Below are positions 8,431-15,215 of a stretch of DNA of 18,400 nucleotides, one piece after another. The first letter of the stretch is position 1. Every line of letters starts with the position of its first letter. Position numbers and translations under genes: made by a program. The stretch covers positions 1 to 18,400 of the forward strand of contig DAOWIX010000189.1 in NCBI GenBank assembly GCA_030640695.1. Reading direction: 5' to 3'. The notes below the pieces were generated by a model. That model was not told the origin of the DNA, did no database searches, and saw nothing but the letters and a program-made list of their open reading frames with translations. Source of the stretch: Deltaproteobacteria bacterium. GTDB taxonomy: Bacteria; Desulfobacterota; Anaeroferrophillalia; Anaeroferrophillales; Tharpellaceae.

Positions 8431-8943
8431 CTACTTGAGCTGCTCAATCCGTTCTGTGGGACTGATGATATCGGTCAAACGAATACCAAATTTTTCATTG
8501 ACTACTACGACTTCACCCCGGGCAATCAGTTTATTGTTAACCAGAACATCAAAGGGTTCTCCAGCCAGTTTTTCGAGTTCTATCACCGAGCCCTGACCGA
8601 GTTGCAAAAGATCATTAATAATCATTCGGGCCCGCCCGATCTCAACTGATAGCTGCAACGGGATATCAAGGATAAAACCGATATTGGGCGGCAGTTGCTG
8701 GCGTTGCTCACCATTAAGACTCGACAACAGGCCATCATCGGCAGCCGGTGCGGCTTTACCCGCGGCCTCGTCTTTGATCATCGTCCGCTGCTCTTCGAGC
8801 TCACCGGCAACATCATCCCAGGAGATATCATCGATCAACTCTTGAGCACTCTGCTCCGGGGCAGGCTTCTCAACCTCCGGGGTGGCCTCAAGTCCACCTT
8901 CATTTTCCAACTCTTTTTTTACTTGATCAAAAAGATCATCCAT
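8431..8943 (-). CDS. fliN: Flagellar motor switch protein FliN
   Basis: FliN is the C-ring protein at the base of the switch complex and also helps dock export cargo. The 170-residue protein has an acidic, low-complexity N-terminal extension (about 1-85). The C-terminal SpoA domain (about 88-168) includes ILDIPLQLSVEIGRARM, GQGSVIELEKLAGEPFDVLV, and ARGEVVVVNEKFGIRLTDII. These are the standard FliN signatures. The E. coli protein is 137 residues, so the extra length is at the N-terminus, as in FliNY-type or delta-proteobacterial FliN; no CheC-like domain is seen. GAGGTG about 5 nt upstream supports the ATG. It follows fliM by 11 nt. Confidence 0.96.
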   Translation of the reverse strand: MDDLFDQVKKELENEGGLEATPEVEKPAPEQSAQELIDDISWDDVAGELEEQRTMIKDEAAGKAAPAADDGLLSSLNGEQRQQLPPNIGFILDIPLQLSVEIGRARMIINDLLQLGQGSVIELEKLAGEPFDVLVNNKLIARGEVVVVNEKFGIRLTDIISPTERIEQLK

Positions 8944-8954
8944 CGGGACACCTC

Positions 8955-9929
8955 TTATCCTTTTACTCTCTGCTTGAGCATGATCGCCTTGGAACCTTTA
9001 GAAGTTCCGGCAATCGCCCGATATTTAAAGCATTTTTCAACATATACTTTCATCAATTCAGAAGCATCCTGGCGTAAAGGAATAACGTCCCCGACTTTCA
9101 TTTCAAGAAGCTGACGGGAGGTAATCTCAGTAGTCCCCAAGTTTGCTGAAATATCGACTTCGGCCGTCATCAGGCGGTTGACCAATCGCCGCAACCAAGT
9201 GACATCAACCTCTAGCCGTTCACTCTGAAAACCTGTGTAGAGTTTATTACGCAACGGTTCGACCAACGAGTAAGGAATACAGACCGTAATCGCTCCGGAA
9301 AACTCCTCCATCTCGAGGGTAAAGGTGGAGAGTATAACGACATCACTGGCCGGTACGATGGTCACAAACTGAGGGTTGATCTCTGAGCGAACAAAGGAAA
9401 AACGAATATCTTCTATCGGACTCCACGCATCTTCCATACAAACCAGAGAAGCTTCTACGACTTTGCGGACAACGCGCTCCTCAATAGCGGTAAAGTCGCG
9501 CCCCTCAACCTTAACGGTATCGCGGCCACCGCCGCCAAAAAACATATCAATGAGAGAGAAAACCAACTTACTCTCAACAATAACCAACGCCATCCCCCGC
9601 AAAGGTTCCATCTTGAAAAGATGAATACTGGCCGGCACCGGAATTGTTTTAAGAAACTCCCCGAATTTCATCATATCCGACACCAGAGGAGTGACATCAA
9701 TGACCTTATGCAACAGAGTTGAAAGAGAAGTTCTGAAGGTCCTGGCAAACCGCTGATTAATGATTTCCAAGGTCGGCATCCGACCCCGGATAATCCGCTC
9801 TTGGCTGGTCAGATCATATGATTGGAACTCGTCGTCATCCAACGGCTGGTCGGTTTCGGTTTCAACTTCACCACCACCTACCCCCTGTAGCAGAGCATCA
9901 ATTTCATCCTGTGACAGAACCTGACTCAT
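8955..9929 (-). CDS. fliM: Flagellar motor switch protein FliM
   Basis: FliM is the C-ring protein that binds phosphorylated CheY and reverses rotation. The 324-residue protein opens with LSQDEIDALL, the CheY-P-binding motif. The middle CheC-like domain contains the FFGGGGRD loop (GGxG motif). The C-terminal SpoA domain (about 245-320) includes EITSRQLLEMKVGDVIPL. All three parts are intact, so the motor is predicted to be chemotactically controlled, although no che genes occur here. A GGAGTAGG sequence precedes the ATG. A 71-bp gap with a short repeat separates it from fliL. Confidence 0.97.
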   Translation of the reverse strand: MSQVLSQDEIDALLQGVGGGEVETETDQPLDDDEFQSYDLTSQERIIRGRMPTLEIINQRFARTFRTSLSTLLHKVIDVTPLVSDMMKFGEFLKTIPVPASIHLFKMEPLRGMALVIVESKLVFSLIDMFFGGGGRDTVKVEGRDFTAIEERVVRKVVEASLVCMEDAWSPIEDIRFSFVRSEINPQFVTIVPASDVVILSTFTLEMEEFSGAITVCIPYSLVEPLRNKLYTGFQSERLEVDVTWLRRLVNRLMTAEVDISANLGTTEITSRQLLEMKVGDVIPLRQDASELMKVYVEKCFKYRAIAGTSKGSKAIMLKQRVKG

Positions 9930-9976
9930 AAAAAAACCTACTCCGACAAAACCGTTATCAGTCGTCAGTAAAAACC

Positions 9977-9998
9977 GGAAACTAACAACTGGAAACTA
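9977..9998. repeat. 14-bp-period repeat between fliL and fliM
   Basis: GGAAACTA occurs at 9977-9984 and again at 9991-9998, separated so that the period is 14 bp (two heptamers), with ACAACT between them. It occupies the 71-bp fliL-fliM gap and does not reach the fliM binding site. Style and 7-nt spacing resemble the repeats at 973-1007 and 4326-4350. Confidence 0.5.
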
Positions 9999-10000
9999 GC

Positions 10001-10510
10001 TTACTGTACAACAAACTCTTCCCAATATACCTTGGTCACCTTACCGCTAACCAAGTTGACATTTACCCGTTTGATGATATCCTGACGCAGAAGAAACTTC
10101 CCTTCCATGGTGCTGATCTCATCCGCCGTCTTGGAACTCAGCATTGTCAACACGACATCCCTGAGCTGAGCTCGACGTTTATCAACCTCTTCGAGGAGCT
10201 CTTCGTTGCTGAGCTCAAGCTTCATTGTCACCTTAAGATAGCGCCGCGATTTTTTGTCCGCCAGGTTGACCACAAATGGTTTAAGAGCAAAAACCGGCAA
10301 AATCACAGGTTCCGGTTTCTTAGCGGCCTCAATCTCGGCCTGCTGCTCCGCAGTCAACGGAGGCGTCCGCAACAAGAACCAATAAGCCCCAAAGCCACCC
10401 CCCCCAAGCAACAGGACAACGATAACAATGATAATCAGAAGACCTTTTTTAGATTTCTTACCTTCTGACCCTTCTTCAACTTCTTCTTCTTTATCTTTTT
10501 TTTTCGCCAC
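10001..10510 (-). CDS. fliL: Flagellar basal body-associated protein FliL
   Basis: FliL is a single-pass inner-membrane protein that forms a ring around MotB and stabilises stator engagement. From the start chosen here it has 169 residues. It has a strongly charged cytoplasmic N-terminus (Lys/Glu-rich, about 1-23), one membrane helix (about 24-47, ending GGGGFGAYWFLL), a linker, and a periplasmic SPFH/stomatin-like domain (about 72-169) with KPFVVNLADKKSRRYLKVTM. I chose the GTG at 10510 because GGAGG lies 6 nt upstream; the in-frame TTG at 10525 would place that site inside the gene. Codons 3-5 are an A9 tract (10496-10504), and the membrane helix is encoded by a G8 tract (plus-strand C8 at 10398-10405). 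It sits directly after motB. Confidence 0.93.
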   Translation of the reverse strand: MAKKKDKEEEVEEGSEGKKSKKGLLIIIVIVVLLLGGGGFGAYWFLLRTPPLTAEQQAEIEAAKKPEPVILPVFALKPFVVNLADKKSRRYLKVTMKLELSNEELLEEVDKRRAQLRDVVLTMLSSKTADEISTMEGKFLLRQDIIKRVNVNLVSGKVTKVYWEEFVVQ

Positions 10511-10551
10511 TTTTCCCCTCCACAAATAACCTATTGACGGTTTTTAAAAAT

Positions 10552-11304
10552 TCAGCCACTCTTATCGAAAGTATGCGCCCAACCGGGCAGGCGAAACACT
10601 ATCCGACGATTACGCCGACGATTCATCGGTGTATCGTTAACAGCCACGGCGCGATCAGCTCCGTAGGCGGCCAGTAAAACCCTCGCACGTTTGATGCCAA
10701 ACCGTTCTAGGACGTTTGCTAAGCGCTCCCCACGCCAGGCAGCAAGGGCACTGTTGTCGGGAAAACGAGCTGTTTGCAACGGAAAGTTATCGGTATAAAC
10801 TTCGACTTCCAAAAGCCCGCTCCAACCCATAAGAAAATCCCCCAACTGACGTACGGTCTCTTCTCCCTGAGGTTTCATAGTATCATCAAGGGTACCAAAA
10901 AGCTTGTCGCTCATAATCTCAAGCTCTAGGTTATCGTCAATCACATCAACTCGGAGTAAGGCTTTACCAAGCTTTTGTTCAAGATTGTCAAGCAAACGGC
11001 TTAGAGGTTCTGAGAGTCTCTGGTAAAAAGCCAAATCCTTACGTTCTCGAACCTCTCTGGGCTGTTCCTCAAGCGGTACCACTATCGGAATAGTGGTACC
11101 GCGATTAAGTACTCCACTAGAACCTGGTCGTGGCCCCCCGAAGACGTCGGTCAGCAAGCTCTGATCAAAGGATGACATCGAAATCAAGAGGACAAAAAAG
11201 GTCAACAACAGTAAAAGCATGTCCGAGAGGGTGATCATCCAGCCAGCACCACTCGGCGGCAGAGACCGACTCACCACATTTTTTTTTCGCTGCGCTAGAG
11301 ACAT
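10552..11304 (-). CDS. motB: Flagellar motor stator protein MotB (OmpA-family)
   Basis: MotB forms the ion channel with MotA and anchors the stator to peptidoglycan. The 250-residue protein has a short cytoplasmic N-terminus and one membrane helix (about 22-43). The helix carries the essential acidic residue, Asp28, in WMITLSDMLLLLLTFFVLL. The C-terminal OmpA/MotB domain has the usual signature in modified form: VYTDNFP in place of GHTDN.P, then WRGERLANVL, AAYGADRA and the terminal MNRRRNRRIVFRL. It therefore looks functional. It follows the divergent motB-like gene by 5 nt, with no clear Shine-Dalgarno sequence, suggesting coupling. An A9 tract (11279-11287) lies in codons 6-9. Ion type (proton or sodium) cannot be decided from the sequence. 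Confidence 0.92.
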   Translation of the reverse strand: MSLAQRKKNVVSRSLPPSGAGWMITLSDMLLLLLTFFVLLISMSSFDQSLLTDVFGGPRPGSSGVLNRGTTIPIVVPLEEQPREVRERKDLAFYQRLSEPLSRLLDNLEQKLGKALLRVDVIDDNLELEIMSDKLFGTLDDTMKPQGEETVRQLGDFLMGWSGLLEVEVYTDNFPLQTARFPDNSALAAWRGERLANVLERFGIKRARVLLAAYGADRAVAVNDTPMNRRRNRRIVFRLPGWAHTFDKSG

Positions 11305-11309
11305 AAAGA

Positions 11310-12086
11310 TCAGAAAGTAAAGTCACCGACTTTAATCTTTCCCTCCTTTCCGTCAACCCCATAAACCGGGATTCCGCCAATAACCCTCAACAAAAGATAC
11401 CCCTCCGGCTTGGCTACCGTTTTTGCCGAAGCCGGTTCAGCAACCCGACCAAAAGCACGAACCGCCCCGGCCGGCCAGCCGCCGCGCAGAACCAGAAAAC
11501 GGTAGAGTCCGGCGGCCCGCAGAGCGGCCAATGGCAAACCTTTCATGGCAGTCGTCGATTTACCACTTTCACTGGTATAGTCGAACAAGTCAAAACGCAC
11601 CTGGCGAAGCTCTTTGAGAAGACCCGCGACCTTCAACATCAAGGCTTCACCCCCCGGACTCAAACTCGCTGAACCCGGAACAAAAAGAAGCCGGTGAGCC
11701 AGAGAGATATCGACCCCTTGACCTTCGGCGAAAACTTTGACATCACTTGTTTTAAGTCCCCGACGTTGCATATAGCTGTCTAATCTGGCCTGCAGATCTT
11801 GAGCTCGCTCTTCGACCTGAGGCGCACTCAAAAGTTGTGCTTTAGGAGCCTCCAAGGTATCAATTTCTCGCCCCCCCCCGAGATATCCGAAACTGCCCTG
11901 TAAGGAACCCACCGCCACCGCTTTTTTGCTCTCGTCGATTACGGTCATTGAGTAGAAGAGGATAAAGAAAGCGATAAGAATAAGACTTAAGGAGGCCATT
12001 AAGGGAGCTAACGTCGTGTTCTCCGCACCCTCCACCAGGAGCCTATCCGAAAATGCCCTTTTTCCCAAACTCTGCATTACACTCAA
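11310..12086 (-). CDS. Divergent MotB-like protein lacking the channel Asp
   Basis: The 258-residue protein has the architecture of MotB: a short N-terminus, one membrane helix (about 26-47, with IAFFILFYSM), a linker, and a C-terminal OmpA-like part (about 115-240). Aligned without gaps on the FF..L..SM...D segment shared with the next gene, Ser32 takes the place of the channel Asp, and no acidic residue lies between 23 and 50. The peptidoglycan-binding signature is also poor: DYTSESG stands for GHTDN, and the terminal NRR motif is replaced by EGYLLLRV. A G9 tract (plus-strand C9, 11871-11879) encodes three glycines near residue 69. The start is TTG with GAGG 8 nt upstream; an ATG lies three codons in. 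It could be an accessory stator subunit or a non-conducting partner of MotB. Recognition as MotB-like is fair; function is unknown. Confidence 0.75.
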   Translation of the reverse strand: MSVMQSLGKRAFSDRLLVEGAENTTLAPLMASLSLILIAFFILFYSMTVIDESKKAVAVGSLQGSFGYLGGGREIDTLEAPKAQLLSAPQVEERAQDLQARLDSYMQRRGLKTSDVKVFAEGQGVDISLAHRLLFVPGSASLSPGGEALMLKVAGLLKELRQVRFDLFDYTSESGKSTTAMKGLPLAALRAAGLYRFLVLRGGWPAGAVRAFGRVAEPASAKTVAKPEGYLLLRVIGGIPVYGVDGKEGKIKVGDFTF

Positions 12087-12139
12087 AAAATTATCCTCGG
12101 CAAACTATTAAGACCCGCGATATTTTCTATATATGCCGA

Positions 12140-12904
12140 CTAGCGCGGCCCTTTACGCCAAGCCGGCGGCAGAAAAGATTCAAGTCGATATTGCACTATC
12201 TGGGGGTTATCGCCGCGGGCGATGGCCACAATGCCCTCGGCAATCAATCTTCTTGAAAAGAGTTCACGCTGGCTGCGACGACGTAGCTTTCCCGCCAATG
12301 GCAAAAAGATAAAATTTGCCAGTACGGCGCCGTAAAAAGTAGTCAGCAGAGCGATCGCCATAGCCGGCCCGATACTGGCGGGATCATCCATGGTCTGGAG
12401 CATCTGTACCAGACCAATCAAGGTACCAACCAGACCCATGGCCGGAGCAACCGTACCCATGGTTGTAAAGATATGGGCTCCCAATTCATGGCGTTCGCGC
12501 GTACTGTCCATATCAAGGAGTAGAATATCTTCAATGATTTCGGCCTTCAGACCATCAACCAGAAAGACCAGCCCCTGACGCATAAACGGGTCGAGTTTGG
12601 CATCATTGCTACGATTTTCCAAAGCCAAAATACCCTCTTTCCGTGATTCTCGCACGAGCTGAACCAGAATATCAATATTCTCATTCAGAGGCATCCGGTC
12701 TTTAAAAATGGCGTTCTTTAGGTAGCGTAACAGGCTGGCAAACTCACCCAAAGGGTAGCTTATAAGGGTCGCCCCAAAAGTTCCACCAAGCACAATCAAC
12801 AGGGAGGGCAGGTTCCAAAAAACCAGCATCCCGCCACCTGTCGCAATTGCTGCAATCACCAGGGAAAATGCAGAAATAACACCTAAAATCGTTGCAAAAT
12901 CCAT
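12140..12904 (-). CDS. motA: Flagellar motor stator protein MotA (PomA-like)
   Basis: MotA is the five-fold stator subunit that surrounds the MotB dimer and pushes on FliG. The 254-residue protein has four membrane helices (about 4-24, 32-50, 150-170 and 183-205) and the large cytoplasmic loop between the second and third. Conserved stretches are GTVAPAMGLVGTLIGLV and AIALLTTFYGAVLAN, closely resembling PomA/MotA of the shorter type, from memory of that family. The start MDFATILG is family-like. It is the first gene after the sigma-54 promoter at 12981-12996, and the motB-like gene follows 53 nt downstream. Confidence 0.95.
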   Translation of the reverse strand: MDFATILGVISAFSLVIAAIATGGGMLVFWNLPSLLIVLGGTFGATLISYPLGEFASLLRYLKNAIFKDRMPLNENIDILVQLVRESRKEGILALENRSNDAKLDPFMRQGLVFLVDGLKAEIIEDILLLDMDSTRERHELGAHIFTTMGTVAPAMGLVGTLIGLVQMLQTMDDPASIGPAMAIALLTTFYGAVLANFIFLPLAGKLRRRSQRELFSRRLIAEGIVAIARGDNPQIVQYRLESFLPPAWRKGPR

Positions 12905-12980
12905 TTAACTCTAAAACCTTCGCCTACTCCATGAGATGAACATCTTCATCAAAACAATCGAATAATCCAAAAACTTGATC

Positions 12981-12996
12981 AGCAATGATTATGCCA
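12981..12996 (-). promoter_or_regulatory. Sigma-54 (RpoN) promoter for the flagellar operon
   Basis: On the minus strand the sequence is TGGCATAATCATTGCT, matching TGGCAYRNNNNTTGCW at every specified position with the required 10 bases between GG (-24) and GC (-12). Transcription would start near 12970, about 66 nt before the motA ATG. Class II/III flagellar operons in many Proteobacteria depend on RpoN and an enhancer-binding protein, which fits the location. Confidence 0.88.
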
Positions 12997-13074
12997 GCCC
13001 CTTTATCGCCTCTATCCACCACAAAAACACTACCATTAACTAAGAAAAAAGAAAATAACTTTTATTGAAGCAAA

Positions 13075-13100
13075 ACAAACGTCAAAATCTTGACGTTTGT
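13075..13100. promoter_or_regulatory. Perfect 11-bp inverted repeat, candidate activator site
   Basis: ACAAACGTCAA and TTGACGTTTGT are exact inverse complements separated by AATC. The centre lies about 117 bp upstream of the predicted sigma-54 start site, in the usual range for binding sites of sigma-54 enhancer-binding proteins. It has no T-tract suitable for a terminator on the plus strand and only a short TTTT on the minus strand; the true kor terminator lies upstream of it. Operator for another regulator is an alternative. Confidence 0.6.
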
Positions 13101-13129
13101 CACAAAACCTGAGCCTCACACATAAAAAA

Positions 13130-13151
13130 GGCGGGCCCTAGCGGACCCGCC
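13130..13151 (-). terminator. Intrinsic terminator of the 2-oxoacid oxidoreductase operon
   Basis: On the minus strand a GC-rich hairpin (GGCGGG arm and CCCGCC arm, with two further G-C pairs after one mismatch and a CTAGC-type loop) is followed directly by TTTTTTA. This is a canonical rho-independent terminator for the operon ending with the XRE-cupin gene. The plus strand lacks a T-tract after the hairpin. Confidence 0.87.
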
Positions 13152-13192
13152 TAAAGAAAAACCACAAACCTAAAATATCTAACGCGGGCGTT

Positions 13193-13264
13193 GCCCGCAA
13201 GTAAGTGCTCTTCTCAGAACATTTTCTTGCTTTTCAAGCAAGAAAATAACCTGTAAGGCACTAA
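13193..13264 (-). repeat. Palindromic dispersed repeat, copy B
   Basis: This is the second copy of the 72-bp element, read on the minus strand and starting 2 nt after the XRE-cupin stop codon. It matches copy A (18-89) at 61 of 72 positions. Its centre is a perfect 12-bp inverted repeat (ATTTTCTTGCTT, a 3-nt loop, AAGCAAGAAAAT; 13221-13247). Its outer arms AGTGC and GCACT pair where copy A has AGTAC and GTACT, a compensatory change. A perfect 6-bp GC hairpin (GCGGGC, GTT loop, GCCCGC; 13184-13198) overlaps its end, as a GC hairpin does in copy A. Confidence 0.8.
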
Positions 13265-13266
13265 AT

Positions 13267-13830
13267 CTAAGGATGAACCACGGCTAAAATTTTTGCGGTC
13301 TCGCCGCCATGACACTGAACCCGATGCGGAATGGCAGAATCATAGTAGATACAGTCACCCTCGTCGAGAATATCTGTGTGGTCACCAAGGGTAACATCGA
13401 TACGGCCATCCAGAACATAGATAAACTCTTCACCTTCGTGACCATAACATTTGTCATTTTTGATCGTCGCCGGCTCCAAGGTAATAATAAATGGCTCCAT
13501 GCGCCGATCTTTCTTGCCCGCCCCCAGGGATTCGTAAGTATAGCCATAACGCACCCCCTCTTTCGAGGCAAAGCGCGATACAGCATGCTCTTCACCTTTA
13601 CGAATCAGGGTAAAAGGCTCAGTCTCCTCCTTACCAAAGAAGGTACCGATATTAACCTCCATCGCCTTGGCCAGATGAACCAACACGCCCAACGAAGGAG
13701 AAACCAGATGGTTTTCAATCTGCGACAGAACAGCCGTTGAATAACCGCTCTTTTTCGCCAAGTCCTGCAATGAAACATTCGCTTCCAAACGCAGAGCTTT
13801 TATTTTCTCGCCAACCTTGACCGCTTCCAT
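13267..13830 (-). CDS. XRE-family transcriptional regulator with cupin domain
   Basis: This is a DNA-binding regulator with a ligand- or metal-binding cupin, the arrangement seen in PuuR-like proteins. From the start chosen here it has 187 residues. A helix-turn-helix domain (about 9-63) has SLQDLAKKSGYSTAVLSQIE and PSLGVLVHLAKAM. The C-terminal cupin_2 domain (about 115-187) has GHEGEEFIYVLDG and LDEGDCIYYDSAIPHRV, with the His, Glu and second His of the metal site present. I chose the ATG at 13830 because GAGGGTGG lies just upstream and the HTH then begins at the usual position; the longer frame to 13920 would overlap the gamma-subunit gene. As last gene of the oxidoreductase operon it probably controls it in response to a metabolite. 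The effector is not known. Confidence 0.9.
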   Translation of the reverse strand: MEAVKVGEKIKALRLEANVSLQDLAKKSGYSTAVLSQIENHLVSPSLGVLVHLAKAMEVNIGTFFGKEETEPFTLIRKGEEHAVSRFASKEGVRYGYTYESLGAGKKDRRMEPFIITLEPATIKNDKCYGHEGEEFIYVLDGRIDVTLGDHTDILDEGDCIYYDSAIPHRVQCHGGETAKILAVVHP

Positions 13831-13891
13831 TTTTCCACCCTCAATAATTCTGAATAAATCCCTGAATCGTGATAATATCCTATTTTGCCGT

Positions 13892-14434
13892 TCAGGAAGC
13901 TGCCGCGGCACCCGCTTCAATGGCCTTCTTATTGGCGGAAATCATCTTGTGATACTTGGGATTCAAGGCATCTTTCAAGGCGGCAGAAACCGAATCTACG
14001 GCAACCACCCCACTCTTTTGCACATAAGCTCCAAGCGCCACCATATTGGCCAAGCGGGCATTTCCAGCTGCCTCTTCAGAAATAGCATTCAGATCCAGAG
14101 CTAGTAGGTCAATATCATCACGCTCTGAGACTTCGGGCGCAACCAGGGTTTTATTCAAGATTACGACACCGCCGGACTTCATCCGCGGCTCAAATTTTAA
14201 CAGAGATGGTCGATTCATAATAATCAGCGACATCGGCCGCCCAACAATTGGAGAACCTATCACACGCTCATCAATAACCACGGAACAGTTCGCCGTCCCG
14301 CCCCGCATCTCAACCCCGTACGAGGGCAGAAAAGTTACATTTTTATCTTCCAAGATCGCAGCATAAGCCAGCAGGTTACCGATCAGCATGATCCCCTGAC
14401 CACCAAACCCGGCCATTATTACATCATTATACAT
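13892..14434 (-). CDS. 2-oxoacid:ferredoxin oxidoreductase, gamma subunit
   Basis: The gamma subunit (domain III, POR/KOR gamma family) completes the CoA-binding and structural part of ferredoxin-dependent 2-oxoacid oxidoreductases. The 180-residue protein starts MYNDVIMAGFGGQGIMLIGN, the Gly-rich family signature. It also has the expected FLPSYGVEMRGGTANCSVVI block and LDLNAISEEAAGNARLANMV, a strongly conserved stretch. Length is typical. The ATG is preceded by AAGGT and lies 13 nt after the beta-subunit stop. Context gives the D-A-B-C subunit order with the ferredoxin, alpha and beta genes upstream. Confidence 0.93.
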   Translation of the reverse strand: MYNDVIMAGFGGQGIMLIGNLLAYAAILEDKNVTFLPSYGVEMRGGTANCSVVIDERVIGSPIVGRPMSLIIMNRPSLLKFEPRMKSGGVVILNKTLVAPEVSERDDIDLLALDLNAISEEAAGNARLANMVALGAYVQKSGVVAVDSVSAALKDALNPKYHKMISANKKAIEAGAAAAS

Positions 14435-14447
14435 AAGCTTACCTTAA

Positions 14448-15200
14448 TTAGAGAACGTCGATGACATCTTTCTGCTTCAGGGTTCCTAAAGGAAAATAGG
14501 GAATCATCTCTTCAGCGATGCGATCGTTAGCCGCCTGTGGCGTCATGCCCCAGTTGGTCGGACAGGTGGAAAGAACCTCAACAAAAGAGAACCCTTTCCC
14601 CTCAATCTGCATCTGAAATGCCTGACGGATCACCTTGCGCGCTTTTTTGACATTGCCGGGAGTGTTAACGGCAACTCGGGAAACCAAAGATGGCCCTTCC
14701 AAAGCAGCCAACATTTCGGTCATTTTGATCGGATAACCATCACGGTTACAGTCACGCCCATACGGCGAGGTCGTACTGCGCTGACCGAGCAGGGTCGTCG
14801 GCGCCATCTGACCGCCGGTCATACCATAGATTCCATTATTAACGAAGATAACCGTTATATTGTCGCCCCGATTAGCGGCATGAATCACTTCCGCCGTACC
14901 GATTGCGGCAAGATCTCCATCCCCCTGATAGGTAAAGACAATATGGTCTTTAAGTACCCGTTTGGTGCCGGTTGCCACAGCCGCAGCCCGGCCATGCGGA
15001 GCCTCGATAACATCCACCGCAAAATAGTCATACAGAAAAACCGAGCAGCCCACCGAAGCGACCCCCACGGTTTTCTCCCGCACATCAAAATGATCAAGGG
15101 CTTCAGCTACGAGCCGATGGACAATACCGTGATGACAGCCCGGACAAAAATGAAACGGCTTGTCGGTCATCGACTCGGGCCGTTTAAATACTTGTTTCAT
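14448..15200 (-). CDS. 2-oxoacid:ferredoxin oxidoreductase, beta (TPP-binding) subunit
   Basis: The beta subunit binds thiamine pyrophosphate and a proximal [4Fe-4S] cluster and carries out oxidative decarboxylation of a 2-oxoacid with CoA. In the 250-residue protein the TPP motif begins at GDGD (93-96) and ends at NN (121-122). The four cysteines expected to hold the cluster are visible: Cys19 and Cys22 in CPGC, Cys52 in VGCSVF, and Cys213 in STCPTNWG. The start has GGGGAAG about 8 nt upstream, and the gene follows the alpha-subunit gene by 15 nt. Substrate (2-oxoglutarate, 2-oxoisovalerate or other) cannot be fixed from the sequence. Confidence 0.94.
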   Translation of the reverse strand: MKQVFKRPESMTDKPFHFCPGCHHGIVHRLVAEALDHFDVREKTVGVASVGCSVFLYDYFAVDVIEAPHGRAAAVATGTKRVLKDHIVFTYQGDGDLAAIGTAEVIHAANRGDNITVIFVNNGIYGMTGGQMAPTTLLGQRSTTSPYGRDCNRDGYPIKMTEMLAALEGPSLVSRVAVNTPGNVKKARKVIRQAFQMQIEGKGFSFVEVLSTCPTNWGMTPQAANDRIAEEMIPYFPLGTLKQKDVIDVL

Positions 15201-15215
15201 GCTTTACTTCCCCGT

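Larger units (their letters stand above)
12905..13266. other. Gene-free control region between kor operon and flagellar operon
   Basis: I find no credible gene in these 362 bp on either strand. In the direction of transcription it holds the palindromic repeat copy B, a GC hairpin (13184-13198), the kor operon terminator, a perfect 11-bp inverted repeat, and a sigma-54 promoter followed by a leader of about 66 nt before motA. The segment 13005-13070 is AT-rich with no clear element. Confidence 0.8.

Noticed and set aside
13041..13070. Third partial copy of the palindromic repeat (GAAAATAAC similarity)
   Set aside because: Only about nine bases match in an AT-rich stretch and neither arm nor flank is present.
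13284..13595. Alternative minus-strand frame inside the XRE-cupin gene
   Set aside because: The overlapping frame encodes an intact HTH-cupin protein with a good start; this frame has no recognisable features.
13831..13891. Operator-like direct repeat (CTGAAT/CTGAATC) between the gamma-subunit and regulator genes
   Set aside because: The units are short, AT-rich and not symmetric, so chance is the simpler explanation.
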